A stretch of 64,000 bases of DNA from NCBI GenBank assembly GCA_021234155.1, contig JAJEKV010000020.1, forward strand, positions 8,232,563-8,296,562, given 5' to 3'. Made by a program: the position numbers and the translations under genes. The notes under the pieces are model-generated. The model did no database searches. It had not been told where the DNA came from and was given only the letters and a program-made list of their open reading frames with translations. The stretch comes from Isoetes taiwanensis (lineage: Eukaryota > Streptophyta > Lycopodiopsida > Isoetales > Isoetaceae). Below, in pieces: positions 46,276 to 58,130 of this stretch. Numbering within the stretch: position 1 is the stretch's first letter; each line of letters begins with the position of its first letter.

Positions 46276-46902
46276 CTAAGGCCGAATCCGCCACCACGTG
46301 ATACGCCCGGATAATATCATCCAAGAGAAGGTATTCTGCCTCGGTGATAAATAACTGGAAGGCCGCCTAACCCCCGACAAGCCTATAGATTGGTCACGGC
46401 GCGGTGGTAGCTCCTCTGCTAGCTCTTTCCAACGGGCAAAGTCGCCCATTCCTATATGCTCGTCATCCCCCTCCTCGGAGGATTCTGGTAGCTTGCCCTT
46501 CTCTGCCGGCAAGATTTCATCCTCAACGTATTGGTCCATGAGGATGGCTAGAGCGAAAGTAGCTTCCAGATACTGCTGCCCCTGATGCTGGACCACTGGT
46601 AGGTGTTTACCCCATCGGAGTTTCCCCTTCAAGACGTCATAAGCATGTGTGTCCCCGCCTAGCATCTGCCGAACTATCTCCCGCTCCAAATACAAGTGGG
46701 GAGGATCCCCCAGAGGAATACACAGAGGAAGCATTTCCTCCATGTAAAAGTCAAGGAATCCGGCGTAGTCCGGATGCCGCTGCATATTGGCAAGGAGATC
46801 TATGCGTTGGCATAGCAAAGGCTGCAGCAGGTCGAAGGGAACCTGTGGATCCCATTTCTCTCCATCAAGGTACCAGGCAGCAAGGTCGGCGGCGGCAGCC
46901 AT
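46276..46902 (-). CDS. Extra chromovirus ORF, 208 aa, unknown
   Basis: The start is well placed: a Kozak-like GCCATGG follows a pyrimidine-rich leader. The protein begins MAAAADLAAWYLDGEKWDPQ, continues PFDLLQPLLCQRIDLLANMQ and MEEMLPLCIPLGDPPHLYLE, and has an acidic patch (LPESSEEGDDEHIG). Frame and composition decay after about residue 180. No known domain is recognised. The gene-like leader and promoter motifs suggest a captured or independently expressed gene within the element. Confidence 0.5.
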   Translation of the reverse strand: MAAAADLAAWYLDGEKWDPQVPFDLLQPLLCQRIDLLANMQRHPDYAGFLDFYMEEMLPLCIPLGDPPHLYLEREIVRQMLGGDTHAYDVLKGKLRWGKHLPVVQHQGQQYLEATFALAILMDQYVEDEILPAEKGKLPESSEEGDDEHIGMGDFARWKELAEELPPRRDQSIGLSGVRRPSSYLSPRQNTFSWMILSGRITWWRIRP

Positions 46903-46990
46903 GGCGCTAGAAGGGAGGAGAGAGGAAAAGAAGCGTTTAAAATAACCTTACAGTCCCCTTTTAAACCCTTTTATTAAAGCTGACGTCAGC
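46903..46990 (-). promoter_or_regulatory. Possible internal promoter: palindromic bZIP site, TATA-like box and CT-rich leader
   Basis: On the minus strand GCTGACGTCAGC (46990-46979), a perfect 12-bp palindrome with the TGACGTCA bZIP core, is followed by A/T-rich TATA-like runs (TTTAATAAAAGG, TTTAAAAGG) and a pyrimidine-rich leader (CTTCTTTTCCTCTCTCC) ending at GCCATGG. The order and spacing fit a promoter for the 208-aa ORF. Activity is inferred. Confidence 0.45.
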
Positions 46991-47030
46991 ATTTTATTTT
47001 AAATTTAACATAAAAAAACATTAAACTTTT

Positions 47031-47580
<550 letters not shown>

Positions 47581-48475
47581 ACGGCCGGATCGTCGGTTTT
47601 GGGTTCGGGCCACTCCCAGATGCACCTCCTTCTTGTTGGTCCCGCCGGTCTTGTCGGTCCCGCTCATCTTGCTCCAACTTCTCGCGCTCTTCCCGAGCTC
47701 TCCTTAGGTCTTCTTGGATCTGAGCAAAAAGCTGGGCTGCGGCACGGCGATTAAGTTCAGCGTGGTACCGTTGTGGCCCAGACCCATATCTATCTCGAAT
47801 AGTTGTCGATAGTCTATGCTGATGTCGGGGATTTCTCCCCATACAAAGCTGTTGGAACCCTCATGCCAGCGGTATGGGGGAACCTCAATGGCTCTGCCAT
47901 CAATGACGGCAAAGCCGTCCCCGAGGTACCGGTACTCCCTACCCCGGCCGCTCTTTGTGTCGACCGCTCAATCTCCCCGTGTGGTCGTCCTCCCCCTGCA
48001 AAACCCTAATACGGTCGGGCCTCCCCCGACATCTTCCTCCTCCGTATGGCCTTCCCCGCTCGGGAGGATAGAATTTGATGAGCATCATCACCATATCAGG
48101 TTGCTCAACAAGGGTATATGGGAGCTGGCGTAGGTTCAGCCGGATGAGGAATGGCTCTGAGAAGTGATAGATAGGATATGGAATCCTATCGTTGTTCTCA
48201 AACCTGTTGACCAGCTCATCCAACAAGATGTCGATGAGGGCTGGGTCAGTAGCCATGTGCTTAGCAATCATGGCGTAGATCTCCACGATGCTCATGGTGG
48301 ACGGATCCGGAGCGCTCTTGGTAATGGCCATAGCGGGTAGTGCGACGCTGGCGGCGAAGGGGATGGCAAAGGGGGCGCTAAGATACACAAGGCACAAGGG
48401 CGCAGGATCAAGGTCCGGTCTGGTGGCGATGGCGGAGGGCGGCTCAGGCGGTTGGAGGCACGGAAGCAAAAGCAA

Positions 48476-49063
48476 ATGACAGGAAATGGTTTGCTAAACG
48501 GCCAATTAACTTTTAAAATTTCAAAATTTTTTTCTTATTAACTTCAAAATTTTATTATTAAAAAAATTATACTACGGAAATACGCCGCCACATATACGGT
48601 TCGGCGCGATGGCATTATATCGGGCTTACTCGCCTCGGGGTCGTCGAATGCAAGCGGCGCCGAAGTTGACTGGCGGGCCCGCGTTGACTCAAGTCCGACG
48701 GTGGTCGGGCCCGACAAAGATTTCGGGCGCTTTCGCTTTTGAAAGCGACAAAAGGCAAGCGGCCTCGAAGTTCGTTTTTGGGCCTGCCCTTGACCATTTT
48801 TCGCCTAGAGTTGACTGTTCTAGGGTAATTCAAGTACGCCCGATCCAATGGAACCATCATCTTCGTCATTTGAGCTACCCACTAGCACCTGCTAGGCCTC
48901 CAATCTTGGCCCCTCCACTTCCAAGCTACAATTTCTTAACTTAACCTAACACCAAGCCTAACAACAAAGAGAACTAACGACACATTGACTTAGCCTCCTC
49001 CTAACTACCGGGTATACGAGTTAGTGTTTGGCCAGTGCTATGATTTCGAGCAACCAAATCACG
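48476..49063 (-). other. Chromovirus leader between PBS and first extra ORF
   Basis: No recognised gene. An AT-rich segment at about 48500-48570 precedes the first extra ORF in the direction of transcription. Confidence 0.45.
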
Positions 49064-49075
49064 GCTCTGATACCA
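49064..49075 (-). other. Primer-binding site (tRNA-iMet) of the chromovirus
   Basis: GCTCTGATACCA on the plus strand is the complement of TGGTATCAGAGC. It lies 2 bp inside the right LTR and fixes the element's orientation as minus. Confidence 0.93.
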
Positions 49076-49077
49076 TC

Positions 49078-50680
49078 TGTGGACGCTCCTGCAATATATA
49101 CGACCCTCTGACGATACATCACGGGGACTTCCCCTCCCATGGCAATCATCTCACCATGAGCAGGGCCCTCCGTCTATTTCGGGCCATCTATGAAATGAGG
49201 CCCGAAAGAAGGACACGAAGGGGTCATTCGGCCCACGCCTTCAGTGGGACTCCTACGTCGCGGAAGCATGAATACAAGGGTTAGCACACAGCATGAATAT
49301 ACATAAATAACCACCACGAAGGGTGGCGCATCCATCTAATATACCAACGGCATAGAATATGCATCTAATCCTACGAAAACACCCAGAACCCAGGTTCTAC
49401 CCCGGCTCAGACTCCCGTGAGGATCGACTGACGGCTGGGCCTCAAGAGATCAGCAGACCGAGTCTTGGCATGGCGTTGGCTGGCATAGAGCATTGGCTAG
49501 GGTTGTCCACTCCATCCGCCCCTCCTGTGCACACTTTGCAGATGGGTCAATTCATGCTATGGCTTTGCTATAGCCTTCCGGAGACGCAAACTCAGGGCAT
49601 CACCCTCTGAGCCTACTCCAGGTTCATGACGCCTGGTCCGATGAGGCAGGTCGGGGAGGCGTCCCCTTCCAGAATCACAGTGGTTCCATGGGTGAGCTAG
49701 AGAATACGTGCCGCATCAGCGACCCCCGCATCCGTACCCGACTTACTCACCCTAAATCTACTCAAAGTGCATGGTGCTCCATACGGATCACACCTCTACA
49801 CCCAGGGAGTGTCAGACCCATACCCGGCCCTCTACGTGACCGGCTATCAGGCCTAGCCCACTGTAGGAGTCTCAGGAGCCTTGTATGCTCATGCAAGACC
49901 CCACCCCTCATGTCACCACTGTGTTCCTTGTCTGGTGCTAAGCCAGACCATAGCATCTAGGACCCGGTGGGTTCTTGTGCACAGGCCGCATCTAATGGGA
50001 CTCTACAGGGCGCTATCTAGGAGCATACTACAATACACGGTTCAGAGGCCTCTACCCCCCGTAATCCCCCGTTTCAGAGTCAGATTAAACAAAGAACTAA
50101 CAATCCATCCTTTCAGAGTAAGACCAAGAATTGAATATAAAGAGAACTTGTTTGTACAATCAAGGGTTAGTTTCTATGATTGATTCACAAAGAGAACAGA
50201 GAGAGACGGACACAACCAAGTGTTATCTAGAATTCACATAGCCACCTACCTGAATTCTGGCTGGACTCGTTTCCATGGGGCGCCTCCATCTTCTGGGAAT
50301 TGAGAATTCAGCTGTTACTTCACAGGGACGACTGTTATGGTGATCTTCTGCAAGTGTATGATGGCGCTCAGCTCCTGGCCTTCCTTGGTCGATCTTCAGG
50401 AGTCAATCCCAGGGATAGGGGTCAAGCTGGCATCCAAACTTGGCAATCTCCATGCTGCCCAATCGATTGGGGCAGGTGGCGCCTCCCCAAATGGTAATTA
50501 GCCTAATTTCCTAGGTTATAGGTTATTATTATTAATGTGTTAAATTAGCATAGCTAATTTAATCCTTTTTAAGGTAACTCCCTAGGTTGCAATTAAATTC
50601 CCATTGCAAATACATGACGTAGACCGTATTTCCCATCACAAATACATGACGTAGACCGTATAACTACATGGAACGTCACA
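49078..50680 (-). repeat. 5' LTR of the chromovirus (1,603 bp)
   Basis: TGTGGACGCTCC...GGAACGTCACA, nearly identical to the 3' LTR minus its MITE. Differences cluster at about 50039-50125, where this copy repeatedly shows CAGAG in place of other bases. Confidence 0.95.
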
Positions 50681-50685
50681 AAGAC

Positions 50686-52131
50686 AAGAACAATGCAACA
50701 TTGTATGTGCTTGAGTAACATTGCACAAGTTTAGAATCACCTTATCTGCTAACTTTGTATGTATTTTGCAGATGCAAATCATGCTTGGTGGGATGAAGAT
50801 GAATTTGGTATGTCTTGGGAAACCATAGTGACAACTTGTTTTGGGGCGGATTTTGATAGAACTTTTGAAGTTATCTATAAAACGTAACTCGCAGAAGACA
50901 AAGTTTGCTAACCAGCATTTTGAGACAAGTTCTTTTGAATTTTTAGATAAAACAATGAATCAGATGCCCAAAGATAAAGAATTCTTGCCATTTTTATGTT
51001 GTTATTGAGAATATCATCAATCATGATTCCAGGATTTGCATCACTTTGAGCTGCAAAAGAACTTATTATAATGTATGTTTGACCAATGCAACTTTTATTC
51101 CTAATGTAATGCATTTGGCATGATAAAAATGTTCTTTCTAACGCTCCAGAATCAATATGCTTTAAAATGCCACAATGGCATGTAACTAGTGTGATATTAT
51201 CCTATATTATAAAATTTTAGTGTAAATGTTGGACCCAGCCCTAAATCCGAAGGCTGAGATTTAGGCTGAGATTTGGATGGCTAGGATTAGATAAGCAGAC
51301 AGTCCAAAAATAAATAAAACAAAAGGCCGTTAGGTCTTTTTTTACGGCCCTGGAACAAACGGCGTCGTGCTATGCCAGCATGAGGCTGTTGAACCATTCC
51401 GACAACGCCCAAGGTTTTGGATGGCCCAGGCAGATCTCAGTTTTTTTTCTGAAGATCCCAGATGAGGTTTTACCCAGGTCTTTTCTCAGAGGTTTTATTT
51501 CTTAAAGAGTTGCCATTACCCATTGTTTGTTACCGAATCTTGGGGTGATGAAGCCTTTAAGGAAGCCTGGAAATTGTAAGGTTGGTTGGAGCAGGTATGG
51601 TCAAAATTTTCTCTACCTCTGTTCCCGGCTTTGCCCACAATTTTGTATCTGTGGAAAGGAGGCTTTCCACAGATTTGTTCTCCAAAACATGTTTTTGCCC
51701 TCTTGAAGCTTTCAATCTAGATTCCAATCTTCTTTCCATTCTAAACCATGCTTTTGTTGTTTGCAACTTCTAACATGGTTGCTCGACTCACTCAGATCAT
51801 CTGCACCAGAACAAAAAGAGGAAACAACGCGTCTTGATAATGGAAGGAAATGGAGTGGAGCTTTGGCAACTTTGGGGATGTAGCTTTTGTTCAACGAAAG
51901 ATGCCACCGCTAGATGTCCCTTCTACTAATTCTTTTTCTTTGGGATGCTTGGGAGTTGCTAGACAATAGTCATCTGCATCTCTGGTAGAGCATCATGCAA
52001 GAACATGCACCCGAGCAATTTAGTTTATTTGGAATGATTTAGATCCCATAGGTTATATTGTTTCTAACTGCCTTTTGTGTTTGCAGACTGACATAATATT
52101 GAAGTATGCTCTCTGCTACTATAACATATTG
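50686..52131. other. Host sequence right of the chromovirus; little recognised
   Basis: The first 200 bp continue the predicted host exons (KNNAT up to a GTATGT donor, then TTTTGCAG and DANHAWWDEDEF at 50774-50808). A 35-bp stretch at 51198-51237 resembles 59526-59560. Otherwise I see no gene. Confidence 0.35.
51647..51674. other. Perfect 12-bp hairpin
   Basis: ATCTGTGGAAAG and CTTTCCACAGAT are separated by a GAGG loop. No known RNA or terminator class is implied, and no gene end is recognised next to it. Confidence 0.6.
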
Positions 52132-52210
52132 GAAAGAATAGAATAGAATAGAATAGTTTTTTTAACGTCCACGGAGACCAATAGGTCATGGGACCCATAC
52201 AATGATGGCT
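52132..52210 (-). mobile_element. 5'-truncated LINE 3' end with (GAATA)n tail
   Basis: On the minus strand TATGGGTCCCATGACCTATT, then GGTCTCCGTGGACGTTAAAA and (TATTC)n, is almost identical to the 3' end of the LINE at 57590-57661. It is a very short, recent, dead-on-arrival copy of that family. Confidence 0.88.
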
Positions 52211-52713
52211 TTGAGAAAATCAGATTATTTCTCTTGCAATGAAAGAACAAATATGGTTCTTCTTCAATGAATGGGCATCTGGAAACTGCCCATTCTGCTC
52301 TAGATCTAGGGCAAATCTTTAATTATCTTCTCCAACTATCTACATCTTGATTTTATCTGGTCGGATTAGAAGGTACTTTGGATTGATCATTCTATTTCAG
52401 GGCAACGAAATTTTATCTGGAAGATCTAAATAAGCGGGCGAACAAGAATAGCTTGGGCAAAGCCATTATGCTGGATTATGAGCATGTCCACGATCTCAGA
52501 GAAGAGTAGGAAGTATGGGCAGATATCAGAATCATATTATTTCAGTCTTGAAATATCCACAATAGATAAACAATTACTTCTTAAGAATTGAGCTAAGGAA
52601 GAAGCATATGAAGAAAATTACCTTAATTGAATGTAGGATATATGAATCTATGTAGTTTGAATTAAACTCTTTTATTTCTGAAGCAAATGCTTGGACAATG
52701 TCTTTAAACGCAG
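52211..52713. other. Probable intron or upstream region of the GH17 pseudogene
   Basis: No frame is recognised. It ends with the acceptor AAACGCAG preceding the GH17 exon. The signal-peptide exon was not found. Confidence 0.4.
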
Positions 52714-53517
52714 GAACAAGCTCTATTGAAGTCTGTTGTGGACGAGGTGGAGACAATTTACTTTTGCAATATGAAGTAGCTCAATTACTCCATGCCGAGA
52801 CGATTCACAAGGTCAGACTGTTCAATCTGGATGTAGATGTTTTAAAAACATTCACAAATACACAAGTCCAGATTACAGTTGGGATTCTTAGACATTCCAT
52901 ATCTTTCTGAAAGCCTGGACAATGCAAAGAGTTGGGTTGATACTACATCAAACCATTTGTGCCAGGAGCAAATATTGTGGCAATTGCTGCAGGGTCTGAG
53001 GTGATTACCAGTACCCCTACATATGCAACACTTCTTCTTCCAGCCATGAAAAACCTCTATTATGCATTGTGCATTATGCTAGACTGATCAAAGTTTCTTT
53101 TGCCATGGGGGGTCTTGCATACATCTTATCCCCCATCTGTAGGATGTTTTGATCTAATAAATCTATCTCTAAGCCATTGCTAGACTTCCTCCATTGTCAT
53201 TGTAATTGTCATTGTCATGCCAACCTGTTCTTGCTCCTTTTGTTCTATTGATATTGATATTCTGGCGCTCCTTTTGGCGATCTGCCTTTTTGGTGCCCGA
53301 CGGCAAAACTTCTCGAGCTCATAACTTGAGCTAGAGACATCAGAATCAGGTGATTTCGGGCTCATTGGAAAGTTTATGTCTGGATCTTTCCAACGACATA
53401 TGATTCAGACCATTTGCATCATTATACATTTCAGCTTTTTGGACTTTTTGATTTCGGGACTGATTACTATTATAGATCAGCCCATTTCGGCCCTCTGGAA
53501 GTAATGGCTCAATTCCT

Positions 53518-54173
53518 TTGCAGCAGCTAGGGGATTTTTCTATGGTGGGTATTAATCCCTTTGATCAGCCAAATCCGTCAGGGCCTGCTCATCACCCCTT
53601 GAAGTCTCTCAGATCCACGAACAAAGATAACGGTTACAAAGGTGATGTGACTCGATCTCTCAATAAAGATGCTCATTTTAAACAGCAGACATTAAATAGG
53701 GCATTACATCTTTACTCTCAATGGGATAAGCGTTGTCCATCGCAAATTCCCAATGGTGTTGGTGGAGCAACAGTTAGCCAGACGCCAGAATTTGCAAAAG
53801 GTCCAGGACATTCAAAAGAATGGTGGTAAGGCTGCACTAATTCGTGGAAAACTCCGTATTTTTACACCATCACATGCAACTTTTACTGACGCCTTTCATC
53901 ATGCTAAGGCCACTCATACTGCTGGTGTTAAAGTCCATTCCCCCATTTCCCATGCACACACCAATGCTGCAAATGCGCCTCGTGTTGTTTCATCTTCTGC
54001 ACCCACCACATCTTCTTCTGCTCAAGGCCATTCCTCTCACGATGTTGCTAATGGTACCCTTTGATGTCTTTGCTGTCTTCTCGCTGATGTTGCTCTTTCG
54101 CTATCACGCCGCCTCTATTGCTCCTGCCTCCTCAGCTCGCACTGCTCATACCTCAAATGTACCTTCCTAGGAA
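53518..54173 (+). pseudogene. LINE ORF1 (polar, low-complexity), frameshifted
   Basis: The frame at 53518-53829 (VGINPFDQPNPSGPAHHPLK) passes near 53800 into 53753-54064, a Thr/Ser/His/Ala-rich stretch (SSSAPTTSSSAQGHSSHD). No zinc knuckle or RRM is evident. It occupies the ORF1 position by order only. It is unlike the ORF1-type protein at 23.2 kb. Confidence 0.6.
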
Positions 54174-55080
54174 ATGTGCCTTCGGTTGGTGTCTTGGAAT
54201 TGTCGAGGTTTTCCATGGCGTAAAGGTGATGGCTTGAATCCTATTGCAAAAGATATGGATATCCTTCTGCTCATGGAAACGTGGGAGCATTCATAAACGG
54301 CTACCTCATTTTTTATGGCTATCAATTCTTTTCATTATTTAATGAATGTCATGGGCAGCGAGGTTGCGGTGGAGTTGCTTGCTATTTCAAGGATGCCCTT
54401 GCCCCATATATCACGCTTCATAAAGCTGATAGAAATAATCGCTACATGTGGATCAAACTTCATTGCCACAATAGTAGTACCATTTTTGTTGCTGCCTGTT
54501 ACTTCCCACCTACATCATCCCCTTTTTATGAGGAATATGATGTCGCTCGCAGTGATCCCTATGGTGATCTTTATGATGACATTGCTCAATTCAAACAGTT
54601 GGGGACTATTATTCTTCTTGGTGATTTTAATGCTCGCACTGCTGAAATGCAAGCTGCTCAACTCATACTTGAGGATGTTCGTGACCCTTTATGGATGTCT
54701 GCTAATGATACAGTCTTTCCACGTTCATCGTCTGATGCTAACAAACCCGTCTCAACATTTGGAACGGAGCTCATTCAGTTGTGTGAAGTCTTTGAGATGG
54801 TACTTTGTAATGGCTTAGAGCAATGGCCACACTCTAAAGGTATTACATGCGCATGTGGATAGGCGGGGGTGGTGGTACTAGTGTTGTTGATTATGTCATT
54901 TCCCAAGTGCAAGCCTTGGATCTCATTTCAGACTTTCGAATTGGCACAAGGCATCGAGATGAGGAGATAAAATCTGATCACTATCCACTTTATTTGTCAT
55001 TAAAGTGGCAGCTTCCACCTCTTCAACCCATTGCTATCCGGGCTCTCACCCCTCGCATTAAACTTGACTTATTCTAGATC
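54174..55080 (+). pseudogene. LINE ORF2 AP-like endonuclease domain
   Basis: Starts MCLRLVSWNCRGFPWRKGD, then DILLLMETWEH and a frame change. Continues GGVACYFKDALAPYITLHK, YFPPTSSPF, IILLGDFNAR (about 54610-54640), LIQLCEVFEMVLCNG, a second frame change, TSVVDYVISQ and SDHYPLYLSL (54973-55000). These are the N, E, D-N and S-D-H catalytic motifs of the exonuclease/endonuclease/phosphatase fold that nicks target DNA for target-primed reverse transcription. At least two one-base frame changes. Confidence 0.9.
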
Positions 55081-57489
55081 TTTTGAATATGAACGGACAT
55101 TAGCTCCTACGCTTGCGGGTATTTTGCATTACCCAACTCTTCAAGAGCGTATCTGACATTTCTTTGATGCTTTGCTTACTTCCACCTTTGTCTCTTGCTT
55201 TGGTACACGCACTGGTGTTGCTCATGCTGGTAGGAAATCCTTTCCTAGAAATGCTTGGTTTGATGAAGACCGCAAGCGGCTTAAAAACAATTCAAATCGA
55301 TAGTTGAGCGGATATCGACATAATGCCATTCGAATTATAAGTCCGTTTTGAAACGCAAAGAAGGCACGCTTTGTTGCTAAGCATCGAAGCAAATGTTTGA
55401 ATTATCATACGTGAGCCTCGGACCTTCCTCGGGCGCAAAATATTATATCGACCACCTCCTACCCTTGGACATATTTCTATGCAGCAATGGGATGAGTGAT
55501 TGGTCCACTTATATGATCATCCTGGGGTCCTTAATTCTGTGCCTCCTTTGGAGGTGATATTCTTCAATTCATAGAGGAGGAAGTCAAAGAAGGACTGCGG
55601 CATCTATCTAATGGCAAGTCTCCTGATCTTCAAGGTTTGCAAGCAGAATTGCTCAAATGGGGGGGTCCGCTATTGCTTCCAATCATCACTACTCTTTTAA
55701 ATCAAGCTTTGCAAGAAGGCTTGCCAGAAACTTGGGCTGTCAGTAAGGTTGTACCAATTTACAAAGCAAGTGATAAGCATGACCCTTCTAATTATCGCAT
55801 GATCATGGTAAGTTCCATATTTTCAAAGCTCTTAGCCAGTCTTACTGAGAAGCAGTTGATATCATGGGCGTAACATCTTTGGTGTATGCGTCTTTGTAGG
55901 ACGACGAGGTTTTTCGTCCATGCCATTCTACAATAGACCATATTTTCACATTGCGCATGCTTATTGAACATAGTCGAAGTCTGAAACAAGGCCTCTATAT
56001 ATGCTTTGTGGATTTTACTTCTGCTTTTGATGCAGTACCACGCGAGCTTCTTTGACAGCGCTTGCAGGCACTTGGGGTTCCACAAGATCTTCAAAATGCA
56101 CGTTTTATCGGCTCTATGAAAGGGTTTTGCTAAATTTCCAGCATCGTACTCAAATCACTAGCAATATTGGAGTTAAATCGGGGTTGCCCTTTATCTCCTA
56201 CACTCTTTGGCTTGTACATTGATCAATTGGAAGAATGGCTTGATAATCATGGCGGGCGGAGGTCCACATTTGGCACACTATATCATTAGGCAACTTATGT
56301 ATCTTTGATGATGTTTCACTTCGGCACATGCCGCTGCTAGTATGCAACAACATTTACATGCTCTCTGCCGCATTTTTGTGAGAACACAAGTTTATGTTAA
56401 TCTCCAAAAGACCAAGCTTTTGGTAGTTCAATCTTCTCGTCACAATGTTCCCCCTATACACTATGATAGCCACGAAGTTGAAGTTGTAGATAGCTACAAG
56501 TATCTTGGTGTAGAATTCTGTAAGAACACACTTTGGGAACAATGTATTACCAAGCGGGTGGCTGCTGGATGGAGAGCACTCTATGCAATGCAAAACAATT
56601 GTTTTCGCGCAGAAATTCATGATTGGCCACGGAAAGCCCACTTGTTTCGGGCTTTGGTAGAGCCTGTTTTACTGTATGGTTCTGAAGTGTGGGGGCCTGC
56701 CATTAGTGCTAGTGCTTGGGAGAGCTTGGAGCGGGTGCAAAAGTCCTTTCTCACTTACAGCCTCGGAGTTAAAACAACGGTGCCCTATGCTATTCTTTTA
56801 CAAGAGACAGGTTTTGCGCCTCTTCAACATTCTGCCATGAAGCGCCATCTCCACTATATCTGCAAGGTGCACCACATGGATAATGTTAGGTATCCTGTTC
56901 TTGCACTTGCCATGGCTGAATCTCCTCAGCGTTTGAAACGATGTTGGAAAGAGCATTGCACTACATGGTTTGCCCGTTGGGTCAGGTAAACAGCGAGCAA
57001 TTGCTGATGCTTGCCGATTCGATCCTGAGCTTTTGCAATTCTCAATGGTCGTTTTTCTCAAAAGATATGGGACGCAGTTACTTTGGCCCAAGTGAAAACT
57101 GGTCATTATCATGCACACATAAATCCCACCTTGGCACCAGGGCCCCAAGCTTATTTGCTTGCTTCATTGTCCAGGAACAAGCTTGTAGCTATTGCATCAA
57201 TTCGCATGCGGGGTCCCACAGTCTACAGTTGAGGCAGGTAGATGGGAGCGGGCCGCAAATTGCCGCGGCGAGGCTATGTGCTGTTGCCCGATTCTGAGTT
57301 ATTGAAGATGAAAGCCATACTCTTCTGAGTTGCCCTGCTTTTGAGATAGTCCGGAATCATTTTTTGACCTTAGCATTCCATTCCACGCTTCCACAACTTC
57401 TCAGAGCACCATCTGTGCATGACTTGGCATTATACATACTTGAGGTTCTAGATAAACGTCTGCAATTACTGAGCCCTCAGTAGTCATTA
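55081..57489 (+). pseudogene. LINE ORF2 reverse transcriptase and C-terminal region
   Basis: RT motifs: HLSNGKSPDLQGLQAELLKW (about 55600-55660), VSKVVPIYKASDKHDPSNYR, motif A FVDFTSAFDAV (about 56000-56036), and motif B as a decayed GVKSG...LFGLYID. Motif C is degenerate: FDDVS stands in place of a YADDV core near 56306. From 56342 a 215-codon frame holds the thumb and connection (DSYKYLGVEFCKN, LFRALVEPVLLYGSEVWGP, SLERVQKSF). The following 57000-57490 is a broken C-terminal region (DGSGPQIAAARLC). Many frameshifts and stops; not functional. Confidence 0.88.
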
Positions 57490-57589
57490 TCTCTGCTTGT
57501 CTAGTATCATCATTACTGCAAAGGTTTTTCCCTTGAAAACCTTTCGAGGCAGGGGTTTTTTAATCCTAGTAATAATGATTGTACTAGCC

Positions 57590-57661
57590 CATTGTATGGG
57601 TCCCATGACCTATTGGTCTCCGTGGACGTTAAAAAAACTATTCTATTCTATTCTATTTTAT
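57590..57661 (+). repeat. LINE 3' terminal motif and (TTCTA)n tail
   Basis: GGGTCCCATGACCTATTGG, GGTCTCCGTGGACGTTAAAA, then TATTC/TTCTA repeats up to the TCCAT duplication. It serves as the reference for the other LINE ends in the window. Confidence 0.92.
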
Positions 57662-58130
57662 TCCATAAATCATGATCTCCTTTATTGATAAATGCATATC
57701 CTTACTATGCTTACCGAAATGATATTAGTTACTTATCAATTGATTATGCGTTATTTTGTCGCAACAAAGTATTAACTGATTCAAGTTCAAGGTTCCACTA
57801 CGATAATTTGTTCGTTGCACAAATTGATGCTATATATTATGCCATGGCTGCACTGGAATACAAAGATATCAATGTTTTTTGTAAGTGAAATAGATTGGTC
57901 TTCCACGGGGGACCCGGGAGAGACTGTTAAAGTAAACTGAACAAGATTATACCTTAGCGATGCACCTGGATTTTGCATAAATGTTATACATGGTTCTGTC
58001 TTCCATTGCATAGAAAAGGTTATAAATAAGAAAATCTTGAAGCTATTTATAACTCCTTTTGTCTATGTATGCAGTTCATCTTTTAAACCAAAATTTGGTC
58101 ATTGCGGGTTGCTTTGACTTGATCCAGCAC

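Larger units (their letters stand above)
53195..57661 (+). mobile_element. LINE, apparently full length (4,467 bp), inserted in the GH17 pseudogene
   Basis: The element lies between two TCCAT copies (53190-53194 and 57662-57666) that restore the GH17 order. It has a 5' non-coding leader (53195-53517), ORF1, ORF2 with AP endonuclease and reverse transcriptase, and a 3' end GGTCTCCGTGGACGTTAAAA with a TTCTA repeat. Both ORFs are broken by several frameshifts. The pentameric 3' repeat instead of poly(A) is shared by most of the LINE ends in this window. Confidence 0.93.
52714..58130 (+). pseudogene. GH17 glucan endo-1,3-beta-glucosidase pseudogene, split by a LINE
   Basis: GH17 enzymes hydrolyse callose and other beta-1,3-glucans in walls. 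Left part 52714-53194: SSIEVCCGRGGDNLLLQYEV, AQLLHAETIHKVRLFNLDVD and VQITVGI, then frame changes with YIKPFVPGANIVAIAAGSEV, TYATLLLPAMKN, IKVSFAM and SKPLLDFLH. Right part from 57662: SPLLINAYPYYAYRND, YALF, FHYDNLFVAQIDAIYYAMAA, then decayed W/GDPGE and KPKFGHCGLL segments to about 58130. The two parts are contiguous in the family, and the LINE with its 5-bp duplication sits exactly between them. Stops and frameshifts on both sides show the gene is dead. The first coding exon with the signal peptide was not found. Confidence 0.93.
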
